Part shown: positions 1 through 10,328 of the stretch, in pieces | How positions within the stretch are numbered: position 1 is the stretch's first letter | How the letters are laid out: each line of letters starts with the position of its first letter | Assembly: GCA_037954665.1 (NCBI GenBank) | Contig: JBBMOL010000058.1 | Span: 4,417,323 to 4,481,322 of the forward strand | Length of the DNA: 64,000 nt | DNA from: Laguncularia racemosa | Taxonomy: Eukaryota > Streptophyta > Magnoliopsida > Myrtales > Combretaceae | Direction: 5' to 3' | The notes under the pieces: generated by a model | The model's database searches: none | The model's input: the letters and a program-made list of their open reading frames with translations, nothing else | What the model was told of the DNA's origin: nothing | Position numbers and translations under genes: made by a program

Positions 1-98
1 CGGGTTCGATTGGGGTCGGGTTACGTTTCGTTTTCGATTCTCGGGTTTGAATCCTTCTTGAACGTTGGGTCTTAGATCGATATCTAGGGTTTGCGTCA
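1..98 (+). repeat. 3' end of the left LTR of Gypsy-1
   Basis: This segment is nearly identical to 16,600-16,697 and ends in GCGTCA two bases before the primer site. It is therefore the U5 end of the 5' LTR. The rest of this LTR is upstream of the window. Confidence 0.93.
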
Positions 99-100
99 TT

Positions 101-113
101 TGGTATCAGAGCC
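101..113 (+). other. Primer binding site (initiator tRNA-Met) of Gypsy-1
   Basis: TGGTATCAGAGCC follows the LTR end after a two-base spacer. It is complementary to the 3' end of plant initiator tRNA-Met, the usual primer for minus-strand synthesis in many plant Gypsy and Copia elements. Confidence 0.95.
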
Positions 114-575
114 AAGGCTCATTGAATCGGCTAATCTCTATCCTTGATAATATTTTTGTTTAATTGATTGCATAAATTTTCTGTCGTAGTTTAAAAAAAA
201 AAAGAAGAAAATTTGTTGTTGTTCGTGGTATTTTATATATGTAATTCCATCATTTCTATCCTTCGTTGATTCCATCATTTGCAAAAGAACCGAGAATATA
301 CATTTTATTGAGGATTCCCATTTGTCAATATATATATCTCTGCCGTAGCTTTTGATTCTCATTGGCCAATTCATAAACATAAATTGTCTACTGTCATTTT
401 CGTTGAGGAATTGACATTCCTTTTAAGAGTCTTCAATTTAGCATATATATATATATATATATCCATTGTTCTATCAAATTTGGTCGAGGAGAATAGTTAC
501 GTTGCTGTCCATTTTTAAGAAGGAATATCAATTCCTTATTTGCATTCATACGATCACGGAATTGAGAAAGGCTAG
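114..575 (+). other. Gypsy-1 untranslated leader, first part
   Basis: AT-rich sequence with a TA microsatellite near 441-462 and several stop codons in all frames. The short ORF that can be drawn on the other strand has no recognisable domain. The leader resumes after the solo LTR, at 2,161. Confidence 0.6.
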
Positions 576-2155
576 TGATAGGTGTCGAATCCAACAAAAA
601 TAAAACCTACTCCTAGAAAATTATATGATTTGCATATAGTGGTGAGTAGGGTCGAATCCACAGGGATTGGTAAAGATATTTCTATTCAAAGAGAACAATA
701 AGAAAAAGGAAGAAAATCAGATATTGGTAAAAGCCTAGCCAAAGGAATCAAGATGGTTTAATTCTAGGAATTGATCATCGATGCAAATGTTCCCTATTCT
801 TGTTCTAGATAAATTGGTTATGGTTATTAACAAGCTCTAACAACCTATCTCTCCTTACTTCCTCAATAACCTCGGACAAGCGCTTTGAATTATTTCTCTT
901 ATTGATTAAACAACCCTTAGACAAGCGCTTAGGATTTAATCTATCAATAGCATTAAGATCTAGAGAGACCACCAATTCATGCCAGTCGATTATAAGATAA
1001 CCTATTTAAACATGATCACACACCTCCATAACATGAATTCGATCATCTCTTTTATAACCAAACATGTTATTGCGTCACTAAGACTAGAACAATCAAACAA
1101 TTACGGATTTGACGTGCTAGTTGACAATATATTAACTTGCTAATTGAGTAGAAGAGCTCTATTCATACCAATCAACAAAGATAATAATGACAAAACGATT
1201 AGAAGATATATGAATACCCGAAAGCAAAGAATAGAATAAATACAAGTCAATTAGACCTCACAATTCGTGGAGAATTAAACATCTATGACCCTTTGGCTAG
1301 AAAAGTAGCTTAGCTACTCATGTTCATCAATAAAACGAAAATAAAAGATAGAAACATAATGAACCCGGTTGCTTGCTCTGCCTCCACGTTTCCTTCTTCA
1401 AGATCCAAGATTCCGAGATCAAAAGTTGTCCTAACCCTCTAGGGTTGGCTCTATTTATACTATTAGATGGATAGCATGTGATCTTTTGCTAGCAAGATAC
1501 GAAAATATCTTTCCTTTTTCAAGTAGATTTCGAGAAGTGAAGATACGTCTGCCTGGCACGCCCCACCACACGGCCGTGGGTTAAGCCGTGCCATCCTCTG
1601 TGCATATTCTTCAAGTCTTCAACCGCGCCCAGTGTGAACCACGGTTACACACACGGCCAGATTTCAAGCTGTGCCTTCATCTGTGCATAATCTTCAAGTC
1701 TTCATCCGTGTCCAGTGTGTAGCACGGTTACAACCACGGCTAGATTTCAAGCCGTGTCTTCATCTGGTTGATGTTCCACACTTTCTTCTCCTTGGCACAT
1801 CTATCTTCCACCACGGCTTCAAGCACGGTTTATCCCACGGGTTCCACCACGGCCGTGCCTTAAGCCGTGTCTCTCTCTATTCAAAGTCCTCATTTTCGCC
1901 TTCTTTTCCAGTGTGTAACACGGTTTGAAACTTGGCCGTGCCTCAAACCGTGCTTCCTCCGGTGGTGTAATTTCTTGTCTTGATCCAAGTTGTAGATGAC
2001 TTCTCTAAAATACTTGAATTAGCATCCTTGACTCCATTTAACCTGATTTATCACGATGATAGAATTAAAGTACCATTTCCTTATGATTTCTATAAAATCA
2101 ATAATAATTTAACACAATTTATACTATAAAGATTGAGTATAAAATGGCTCTATTA
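576..2155. mobile_element. Probable solo LTR inserted in the Gypsy-1 leader
   Basis: A 1,580-bp segment begins TGATAG and ends CTATTA (CTATCA with one transition), the inverted TG..CA pattern of LTR ends. It is flanked on both sides by GCTAG (571-575 and 2,156-2,160), a 5-bp target duplication. It has no coding domain. Positions about 1,560-1,955 hold many copies of the palindrome CACGGCCGTG and half-sites such as AAGCCGTG. The same motif type fills the LTRs of Gypsy-2, although the rest of the sequence differs. The orientation and family are unknown. A MITE or other short element with these ends is a less likely alternative. Confidence 0.55.
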
Positions 2156-2160
2156 GCTAG

Positions 2161-2648
2161 TAATTATATAAAAAAAAAAATTTCCGTCCGTGGAATTGAT
2201 GTTCTGTTTCGACAACGGAAAATTCCAATTGCTGAATCCCAAAGGCAATTCCATTGCCATGAATTAGTTAGTCAGTAAATTTCATAAAAAAAAAATCCAA
2301 TTTATATTTTAGTTAGTTTGTTTAATTGTTCAGTTCATTGTTTCCTATCAAATTCACTATATTCCATATTGGTCAATCGTAGTTATTCATTGAGTCATCG
2401 TATTCTCGTGTTGTTAGAATTCTGATTGTTGGTTGATTTATCCTAGTGGTTTATTTTGGAGAAAAACTTATTGAGTTAGTTCTTGAGCAAGGATTTGCAA
2501 AGGAGAGTAAATTGGTGAGAATTTTATCGTGGAAAATCAAATTGTGAGATACACGAGTGTATACACATCTTTGAGTGTAAACTGGTGAGGGAGTGAATTG
2601 TGAGGCCTTCTTAATTTGTTATTACTAACCTTTTTCTATTGCAGCGAT
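2161..2648 (+). other. Gypsy-1 untranslated leader, second part, with splice-acceptor-like end
   Basis: Non-coding leader leading up to gag. Just before the gag ATG it holds a perfect plant/yeast-type branch point TACTAAC (2,623-2,629), a pyrimidine run and GCAG (2,641-2,644), which together look like a 3' splice site. No matching donor was identified with confidence. The alternative is chance resemblance. Confidence 0.4.
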
Positions 2649-3528
2649 ATGTTTGATCAAAGTCCAACTGGTGGAGAGAAGGGAGAAGTAGATAATAAAA
2701 TGATGTTTGATGCTTTAATGAGTGAGATGAAAAGAATACTGAGTGGTGAACTGGAGCAAATCCATGTAAGGATAGATAAGATTGAGCAAGGTAGGGAGCC
2801 CACGGGTAGTACTTCTATAGGGCGAAGAATTGAGAGGCTTCCAAGGAGGGGAGTGAGAATAGAAGAGGGAGAGGACATTGAATTAGGAGAGTATAATTTC
2901 GTGATAGGGAGAGAAAATACCCAAAGGAGAGATAGTAACTTGGGTAGCATAAAGATGAAAATACCTTCCTTTCAAGGGAAGAATAACCCAGAATTATACT
3001 TGGAGTGGGAGCGAAAGGTTGATCACATATTTGAGTGTCATAACTATTTAGAGGACAAGAAGATTAAACTTGCAGTAGTTGAGTTCACTGATTATGCAAG
3101 TGTATGGTGGGATCAACTGGTTAGGAATAGGAGACGGTATGGAGAGGAGCCTGTTAGCACTTGGGGGGAGATGAAAACTATTATGCAGAAGAGGTTCATT
3201 CCTAATCACTATTATAGGGATTTGCATAAGAAGTTGCAGGGTCTAACACAAGGGTCCAAAAGTGTAGAGGACTATTATAAGGAGATGGAAATAGCCATGA
3301 TTAGAGCTAAGGTGGAGGAGGATGATGAAGTTATAATGGCTAGGTTCATTGGTGGATTGAATAGGGAGATCGCTGATATTGTTGATCTACAACATTATGT
3401 AGATATTGAGGAATTATTGCATAAGGCGATCAAGGTTGAGAAGCAGCTAAAGGGAAAGAGTACTTCAACGTATCACCCAGTTTCAAGTTCTTCTAGGTAT
3501 AATTCAACTTCTAGTTCTTCATGGAAGT
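2649..3528 (+). pseudogene. gag: Gypsy-1 gag, N-terminal part (split by insertion)
   Basis: Encodes the capsid part of Gag. I chose the ATG at 2,649 (MFDQSPTGG) because it follows the acceptor-like site; an in-frame ATG at 2,616 is possible but falls in the leader. The retrotransposon Gag domain lies around residues 105-255, with IKMKIPSF, the YASVWWDQL block and SVEDYYKEME typical of plant Gypsy Gag. A Ser-rich tail follows. The frame runs into the Tat-like insertion at 3,529 and hits a stop made by the inserted LTR. If the insertion and one copy of the GAAGT duplication are skipped, the same frame resumes at 12,348, so the ORF was intact here when the insertion occurred. Confidence 0.93.
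3524..3528. repeat. Target site duplication GAAGT, left copy
   Basis: GAAGT precedes the left LTR of the Tat-like element and is repeated at 12,344-12,348 right after the right LTR. A 5-bp duplication is typical of LTR retrotransposon integration. Confidence 0.95.
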
Positions 3529-3794
3529 TGTAAACACCCCATTTTTGCCCCTAATAATCAATAATAATCAATTTTTATTTTTTTTCTATTTTTTTCTAAT
3601 ATAGCAAAAATAAAGGGAAAATATTTAAAAAAATAAAATAAATAGGAAAGATACGTCAATTTTGGAAAATAATTGTGGGAATATTAAGAAAAGGAGTTAA
3701 ATAATTTTTACAAATTTTTAGAATTTCAAAATAATATAAAATAAATAAATAATGGCATGCTTATGTATAATATGCGTGTAGACTAAAACTGAGA

Positions 3795-3870
3795 TTTGAG
3801 CCAGCTCAATTGGCTTGAGCATTGACCTAGAAACGCGTAGGGGAGCAAGGGATATGGGTTCGATTCTTGC
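3795..3870 (+). other. tRNA-like (SINE-head-like) module inside the left LTR
   Basis: The segment shows an A-box-like stretch (CCAGCTCAATTGG at 3,801-3,813) and a B box (GGTTCGATTC at 3,857-3,866) at tRNA-like spacing. A T run follows near 3,890. The right LTR has the same module at about 10,596-10,670, where the A box is closer to consensus (TAGCTCAGTTGG). It is not a complete tRNA: no acceptor stem or clear anticodon arm could be folded by eye. It may be an old SINE captured by the LTR or part of a Pol III-like promoter. Confidence 0.55.
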
Positions 3871-4214
3871 AGCAGACATCATGTGCCATTTTTTTGTTTT
3901 ATCTTTAAGCTGCCACGTGGCAGCAAACAATTGGCTGAAGTGAGGCATGTGCAAGGCACATGATTGTCTTCCTCCCCCAAACCAGCCAAAACCGAAGGAA
4001 AAGAAAGAGAAAAAAGAGGAAAACGAACATAATAACGGAAAGGATTGAAGTTTATCATGTTGTTGCTATGGATCAACAAGATTACCATGAAAAGGTTTAT
4101 TTGTTTGGATTAAATCTAAAAAAATGAAAATTAACCAAGAAACGGGTAGACATGGTTTTTATTAATCACGGGTTATGGGTTCGATTTGGGTTGATCTCCA
4201 GTTCTGATTATATT

Positions 4215-4222
4215 TATAAATA
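4215..4222 (+). promoter_or_regulatory. TATA box in the left LTR of the Tat-like element
   Basis: TATAAATA, followed by GG, in the middle of the LTR and conserved in the right LTR at 11,015-11,022. It probably marks the U3/R region of the element. About 25-60 bases downstream the sequence turns purine- then pyrimidine-rich. Confidence 0.65.
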
Positions 4223-5586
4223 GGCTAGAGCTTAAGGATTAGAAAAGAAAAGAAAGGAAAGGGGAGATTTTAGTCATAGAAATCAGATTCCACCCACTTT
4301 CTCTCTCCGACCGACCATACCCACCGTCTACCCCACTCGGCCACTTTTGGATCACCGCCTTAAGCTCCCTTTCACGCAAAGTCACGGCTAGATTTGATTT
4401 CCCCAACCCTAAAAGCGTGGGAGTCCATCCTTTCATTGCAGTTAACGACGCTCAGCATCGCTCGGAGCACCATCTCACCGTCGCCGTCTTCTCTCCTGCA
4501 TGCGACTCGGATCTGACCCGACCGACTTGACCTGCGCACCGACCCGGATCTAGGTAAGTCGGATTTTTTGATTTTTTTTATTTTATTTAGTTATTTTATT
4601 TATTTCGAATTTATTTATTTATTTGTTATTTATAATTCAATAAATAGAAAAATGTTAGAAATTGGATTTTTTTAGGATTTAATGATAAAAATAAAAATAA
4701 TAATTATAATAATAAATAATAAATAGGTAGAAAATTTATAAAGAAAATAATAAAAATATTAGAAAAATAATAATAAAAATTTAGATTTTAAAAATAGGAT
4801 AGATAAAAATCTAGGAGAAATTTTTCAATAACAATTTAATAAAAATTATAAAAATAATAAAAATTAATAAAAATTATAAAAAATCAATAAAAATTTATAA
4901 TAGTAGAAATGAGTGAAAAAATAGAAAAATGGAATTTTTATCACTTAGAAAAATCATTTTCTTAAATAAATCCAAAATTGGTTTTTCCTTAAAATATCAT
5001 TTTCAAAAATCAAATTATCAACCTTAGGCTTAGATTTTTTAGAAAAATCCTCAAAATGATAAAAACATAAATCAAAAGAAATTTCATAATTAAAATTCAC
5101 AAACACATTAAAATTTTTCAGGAAAAGCGAACTACGGCTTGTTTGATCCTACATAGCAGGTACGTAGGCACCCATTTGGGGCAACCTTAAAAAGAATAAA
5201 AAAAATCATTTTCCTAGAATAATTAACTCAAAAATACAATAAAAGACAATACAAATAAAATAAAAGACATTTCTAGATAGAATAGATTTTAGGAGATTAG
5301 GTGGTAACCTTAAGGTTTTAATAGATTAGCCTTCGAACTTAGAAACTCTGGTTTTCCCCTTTCCTCTTTTCACAAAAACGAGAAGAGGAAATCACGACGA
5401 CTAGTAGTCTAAATTGGGACTAATCCGCTCCATTAGTCTTAATTCAATCTTTCCCAACAACAGTTGGGTGGTGACTCCAAAACTAAATGAAATTCCTAAC
5501 TCAAGTCCATGATCTATATTAGATGAGCATAGGGTCTAGTCTAGATCGGATTAGGAATGGGAAATAAAAAATTAGACTCGACAGGA

Positions 5587-5604
5587 TGGCGACTCCGCTT
5601 GGGA
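5587..5604 (+). other. Primer binding site (tRNA-Arg) of the Tat-like element
   Basis: TGGCGACTCCGCTTGGGA, three bases after the LTR end, is complementary to the 3' end of plant tRNA-Arg (CGGAGTCG plus CCA) with one mismatch. Use of tRNA-Arg is known for Ogre/Tat elements and supports that assignment. Confidence 0.8.
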
Positions 5605-6164
5605 AGATATTCTCTAGTAGGCTAGCCACCTGAATCTCCTCAAATTGATCCTTTCTGAGAATTTTTTTTTGGTTTGTCATATTATTGCTAACCTTGCAGG
5701 GATTTAGCTAAAGGTTAGAATTTGGCTATTTACTTTAGTAATCGAGTCTGCATGCATACAATTGTGTGAGTAGATACGGCCAAACCTAGGCCGTCTTAGG
5801 ATCCTAAGACGGGGGGCCATTGTGTAGGTTTCGGGCGAAGTGATATGATCACCGTTCGGGACTGATTAGGCTACCCCACCCAATGCTTCGATATGGCCTG
5901 AGATCCATTTCTCCGAGAATGCGGGAGGCCTTAGAGCTTGGGGACCTGTTAGAACCCACCTATCTGCATACATGGAGACATAAGCTGACAATTAGTTAAT
6001 GATATAATTCTTTGTTCCTTTTTTGGAGTTCAAATACATTTACTTGTAATAGCATCATTTGTAATTTATAAAAATTTTGTGTAACGGGAAAATTCCAATT
6101 GTAATAGAGGGCTAGTCCCATAGTCAACTACCTCCTCCACAAGGAAATCTGAGCTTGCAAACCT

Positions 6165-6522
6165 TTGGATCCAAAATTGGTACTAGATTATTGGTTTACC
6201 TTGTGCGACCCTAATGAACAAGCTTTCATCCTGAAAAAGATAAGGCCCATCCTATCACTGATGAATATGGAAGTGAACTTACCTCTGACACGGGCTATCC
6301 TCTATTTATGGGAAATCGAGCCTGCGTTTCTTTATTGGGATACATGAGATTACACCCACTCTGAAAGAATATACCCAACTTCCATAGGCCCCATCACTTA
6401 CCAACGAGGTATATGTGCCAGATCTTGAAGCTGGGCCGGTTGGCATTTTCAGCAAATTTCTGAGCATTCGCAAGACAGCAATCAACTGGGCATTAGGAAA
6501 CAACAAGGGGTATTGCCTCTGA
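6165..6522 (+). pseudogene. Remnant of the Tat-type ORF1 (DUF7745-like), frameshifted
   Basis: The first 60 codons read as a piece with PILSLMNMEVNLPLTRAIL. A +1 shift near 6,345 leads into EITPTLKEYTQL, and a stop at 6,379 is followed by VYVPDLEAGPVGIFSKF and a final stop at 6,520. The pattern 'KYG..LL.VEV...AL..FWDP...FTF...(L/I)TPT.EEY' is typical of the additional N-terminal ORF found in Tat/Ogre elements and related plant transposon proteins. Function is unknown even in intact copies. Here it is broken and short, so it only serves to identify the lineage. Confidence 0.6.
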
Positions 6523-8674
6523 ATGGACAAATTAGAAGACAACTGGTGCCTATGCAGCCAAAGAAAAAGAAGACTAGGAATTAGGAAATAGATCGATAGT
6601 GTATCTGTCCCTTTCATGTTTTCAAAGTGCTGAACTCCAAGTTTGCAATATAATAAAATTTCAGTATTATATCATTTTAGCATCCGTGTGAGAATCTTGT
6701 TTGCATATTTACTAAAAAATAATAACAATAAAAAAAAATAAAAATTGAAGAGTTACTAACAATAAGAGATCCTTTCAAGGTCCTAAAAGTTGCTTCTAAA
6801 TGGTCAGCTTAACCTAAAGCTCATAGTCACTTACTCTAAACATAAAGCTAAAGACCTCTATAACCTACTCTCAACTTGAAAGACCCCATTCACTTCAAAA
6901 GGTCTCTTCATATATTGATTTAGCCTCAAAACGTAAAACCTCCCAACCCCCTCCAATCCTAAGGGTTGCACTTGAAGTTTCCTTTCCATCAAAAGTTATC
7001 TAAACCAGACACAGAGACAATTAATTTTTGGGCACACTTTCAAAGTATCTATGATCAATTATCAATGAGGGTATAAAGAAGACTATTCTAAATACCTGAG
7101 TCTTAGGCGCTTAAGACCAAATCGCTTGTTCAAGTTGACAACAATACATGAGGACACCATGAGAAGTGGTGAATATGGGAAAATTTGATAAAATGGAAAG
7201 ATATCTTTGTTTAAAAGGTTTAAGATGACAAGAGGTAAACCACATTCCAAACACTAACCCTTAAACACTTGAGAGTTGAGTGTTATTAATGTGAGATTTT
7301 GGACTCATTCCTTAAAGAAGGTCTATCTTGAATTTGATACGTTAAATCAAAATAATGTTAGGCATTCATTTTTGCTACCCTAAACACAATAATCCTTTGA
7401 CAAACCCATTTGAGCTTATATAATAAGAGTTTCAAAATTTAACCCTACTATCAACCACCCCACAATGGAATGATTGGGAGGATAGAGACATCAATAAAAA
7501 AACTAGCTAAATAGTGCTTGCCCTAGTTGCAACAATTCAAAAGTAATTTTTGCCATAGATAATTTATTTGAGATGAAGAAAAGTCCACATTCCGAAAAAC
7601 TACACATGACCCACAGGAGATAATCACCATTGGGCCTAAAAGAAAAAGAAAAAAAGATGGAAAAAGAGAATGAATGAAAAAAAAAATGAAAGAAAAAGAA
7701 AGAAAAGAAAAAGAAAAGAAGAGAAATGAGAAAAGCCTAAGAATGTAGTTAAACCTATAAAAAGCCCAACAAAATACCAGGGCCAAATACGAGAACTTAA
7801 ACATTATAGTTCAAAGATATATTACCTTTTTTCAAAGACTTCTCCAAATAATTGAAAATAACTTATCTTAAGCAAAAATTGCTAGGGCAAGTACTATTCT
7901 AGTTTTTTTTTTTCTCAAGGTTTCTTGACTTACAAACCCAAGTTGAAATGATGATTCTTTCAAAATAAACCTTAACATTACTTTTCTGAAACCAATAACC
8001 AAAGAGCCTAAAATTGCATTACAAGTATCAAAAAGGCCTAACGGATTGATTAAAGCGTATTACTTACAAGAAAGACCATAATTTTTGGAATAGAAGTCTA
8101 GAGTGACATCTAAACCGAGAGGTTGTGAGGAAGTCCTCTTAGATTAAACCAATTAAAAACGAGATATATGTTTCTAAACGGAATGAGGGAATTCCTCACT
8201 AGCGTTGTTTGGCCTAAATTTTAAATACTGATGTCCCCCAATAAGAAGATATGAGTTTTAATTGCAAGAAACCCCTCAAGAGATGATTGATTAAGCCAAG
8301 ACACCACTTTGTTTCCAAAATTAAACCAAACCCTCTAAGTAAAATGAGGCAAAAGAGTAAGTGATTATTGAGTAGTAGGGAAAGCTTAACCTTTATTTGT
8401 ATTTTTAGGAGCCTTGTCAAACTCTTTACTTGTTAGCAATGCTTAAAAATATAAAAACAAATATGTCTTTTAGAAATTTGTTTTTTCAAAGATCGCTAGA
8501 AAACACTTTAATGCTTTGCTACATTATCCTTAGGCTTCAAAAGAGCATTTTTTCTTGAAATTTTGCAGAAAAATTTTAGTCATCACTTGTTCAAAAGTCT
8601 TAAGTCATCCTACATTTAGGAACTCTTGATTGTTATTGGAAAAAATAAAGATTCTCACTTAAGAATTCCTTCCT
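6523..8674 (+). other. Non-coding interior of the Tat-like element
   Basis: About 2.1 kb with no recognisable polyprotein domain in any frame. An A/G-rich run at 7,630-7,735 creates a low-complexity ORF on the other strand, which I do not count as a gene. Confidence 0.6.
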
Positions 8675-9430
8675 ACTATAGGTTAGTTAGCCCATAATGG
8701 GGCACTTTCCTAGATATCTTATCTCAAGGTCAGCTTATAAGGGCACCTTTCGAGACTTCTTCCTGTTATAGGTTAGTCAACCCACAGAGGGGCACTTTCC
8801 TAAATTTCATCTCTTAAGGTCAGCCCATAAGGGCACCTTTTTTTGAGACATCTTCCTACTATAGGTTAGTTAGCCCACATTGGGGCACTTGCTTAAACAT
8901 TCTCTCTTAGGGTCAGCCCACAAGGGCACCTTTTTTTTTTTTTTTGAGACGTTTCTTCCTACTATCGGTTAGTTAGCTCGTAATGGGGCACTTTCCTAAA
9001 TATCCTCTCTTAAGGTCAGCCTATAAGGGCACCTTTCGAGACATTTCTTTTTGTCATAGGTTAGTCACCCCATAGAGGGGTACTTTCCTAGATATCTTAT
9101 CTTAAGATCAGCCCACAATGGCACCTTTTTGAGACGTTTCTCTATGCCATAGGTTAGTCAGCCCACAATGGGGCACTTTCCTAAATATCTCGTCTCAAGG
9201 TTAGCATGTAGGGGCACCTTTCGAGACATTTATTCCTCAGGGTCGTGAGTCTAAGAAGACACTTCTCGCTATAGGTTAGTCAGCCCACAATGGGGCACTT
9301 TCTTAAACACACCTTCAAAAATGTCAGCCCATAGGGGGCACCTTTTTGAGGCAGGTCCTCTTTCATTAGGTCAGTTAGCTCGCGAAGTAGCACTTTCCTA
9401 AACGCCTTTTCTTGAAGTTAGCTCATAGGA
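8675..9430 (+). repeat. Tandem array of about 92-bp monomers (8 copies)
   Basis: The phrase GGTTAGT(T/C)AGCCCA...GGGGCAC, followed by CTTTCCTA and later AGGGCACCTTT, recurs at about 8,681, 8,771, 8,863, 8,967, 9,059, 9,152, 9,273 and 9,369. Spacing is mostly 90-93 bp; two intervals are longer, one because of a T run at 8,931-8,945. The copies are diverged. The array lies just before the 3' LTR, where Tat/Ogre elements are known to carry variable tandem repeats. Confidence 0.85.
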
Positions 9431-9900
9431 GCACTTTTCGAGTTTATCGATTAGTTAGCTTAAAGGAGCACTTTTTGAATCTATCGATCAGTTAGCTCAG
9501 AGGAGCACTTTTCGAATCTATCGATCAGTTAGCTCATAGGAGCACTTTTCGAGTCTATCGATTAGTTAGCTTAGAGGAGCACTTTTTGAATCTATCGATC
9601 AGTTAGCTTAGAGGAGCACTTTTCGAATCTATCGATCAGTTAGCTCATAGGAGCACTTTTCGAGTCTATCGATTAGTTAGCTCAGAGGAGCACTTTTCGA
9701 ATCTATCGATCAGTTAGGTCAGAGGAGCACTTTTTGAATCTATCGATCAGTTAGCTCATAGGAGCACTTTTCGAATCTATCAATCAGTTAGCTCAGAGGA
9801 GCACTTTTCGAATCTATCGATCAGTTAGCTCATAAGAGCACTTTTTCAAATTGTTGATAACCGATTAGTCAGCTCATAGGAGCACTCTTCGAAGGTATTT
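9431..9900 (+). repeat. Tandem array of about 37-bp monomers (about 11 copies)
   Basis: TATCGATCAGTTAGCTCAG and AGGAGCACTTTTCGAATC alternate with a period of about 36-37 bp. Copies start at about 9,446, 9,482 and 9,519 and continue to about 9,850. The core GTTAGCTCA..GGAGCACTTT resembles GTTAGCCCA..GGGGCACTTT of the 92-bp monomer next to it, so this array looks like an amplified inner part of that repeat. Confidence 0.88.
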
Positions 9901-10310
9901 TTCCAAACAGTCGCTAGTCTAGTCAGACGCTTTTGTTGACAGGTGGCCAGCTCATAATAGCGCTTCCTAAGATAATCTTCTCTTCAAGGTTGCTAGTCCA
10001 ATAAGACGCTTCCTATCATCAGATATTCCACTTACAATAACACACTCCTAAACAATTCTTGAGATTGTTCCTATCACCAATTAGTCAGCCCATAGAGCAC
10101 TTTTTGGAATAATATATTATCTAGATTGTTAGGGCCATTTCCTAAGCAACACCAACCACCATAAAATACTCGTGGGATTATTAGCTCATGGAGCATTTTC
10201 CTACTAGAGACCAAATTTCAGATAACCAGCCAAACCAAGGTGTTATCTATTCAATCAAGAGGCCAACAATGGTGTCTTTCTTGTCTTTGTAGTTAAGTTT
10301 TTCAAACTTT
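9901..10310 (+). repeat. Degenerate continuation of the tandem repeats
   Basis: Isolated motifs such as AGTCAGCCCATAGAGCACTTT and CTAGTC(T/C)A..AGACGCTT persist but the period is lost. This is probably an older, decayed part of the same array. Confidence 0.5.
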
Positions 10311-10314
10311 ACTA

Positions 10315-10328
10315 CAAAGAGGGGCAGC
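10315..10328 (+). other. Polypurine tract of the Tat-like element
   Basis: ACAAAGAGGGGCAGC directly precedes the right LTR (TGTAAACA). It is the expected site for plus-strand priming. Confidence 0.75.

Larger units (their letters stand above)
3529..5583 (+). repeat. Left LTR of the Tat-like element
   Basis: Starts TGTAAACACC and ends GACTCGACA. It contains a tRNA-like module (about 3,795-3,870), a TATA box at 4,215-4,222 and a pyrimidine-rich stretch around 4,300-4,340. After 4,560 it becomes very AT-rich with A/T runs. It aligns along its length with 10,329-12,343. Confidence 0.93.

Noticed and set aside
1671..1928. 85-codon plus-strand ORF
   Set aside because: It is a reading of the CACGGCCGTG-rich part of the probable solo LTR, without a protein family resemblance.
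3795..3870. A functional tRNA gene
   Set aside because: Boxes are present but I could not form the acceptor and anticodon stems, and the segment is duplicated as part of both LTRs.
7523..7804. Phe/Ser-rich 93-codon minus-strand ORF
   Set aside because: Product of an A/G-rich run inside the Tat-like element; no domain.
9431..9900. CRISPR-like regular repeat array
   Set aside because: The units are head-to-tail without unique spacers, in a plant retrotransposon; it is a plain tandem repeat.
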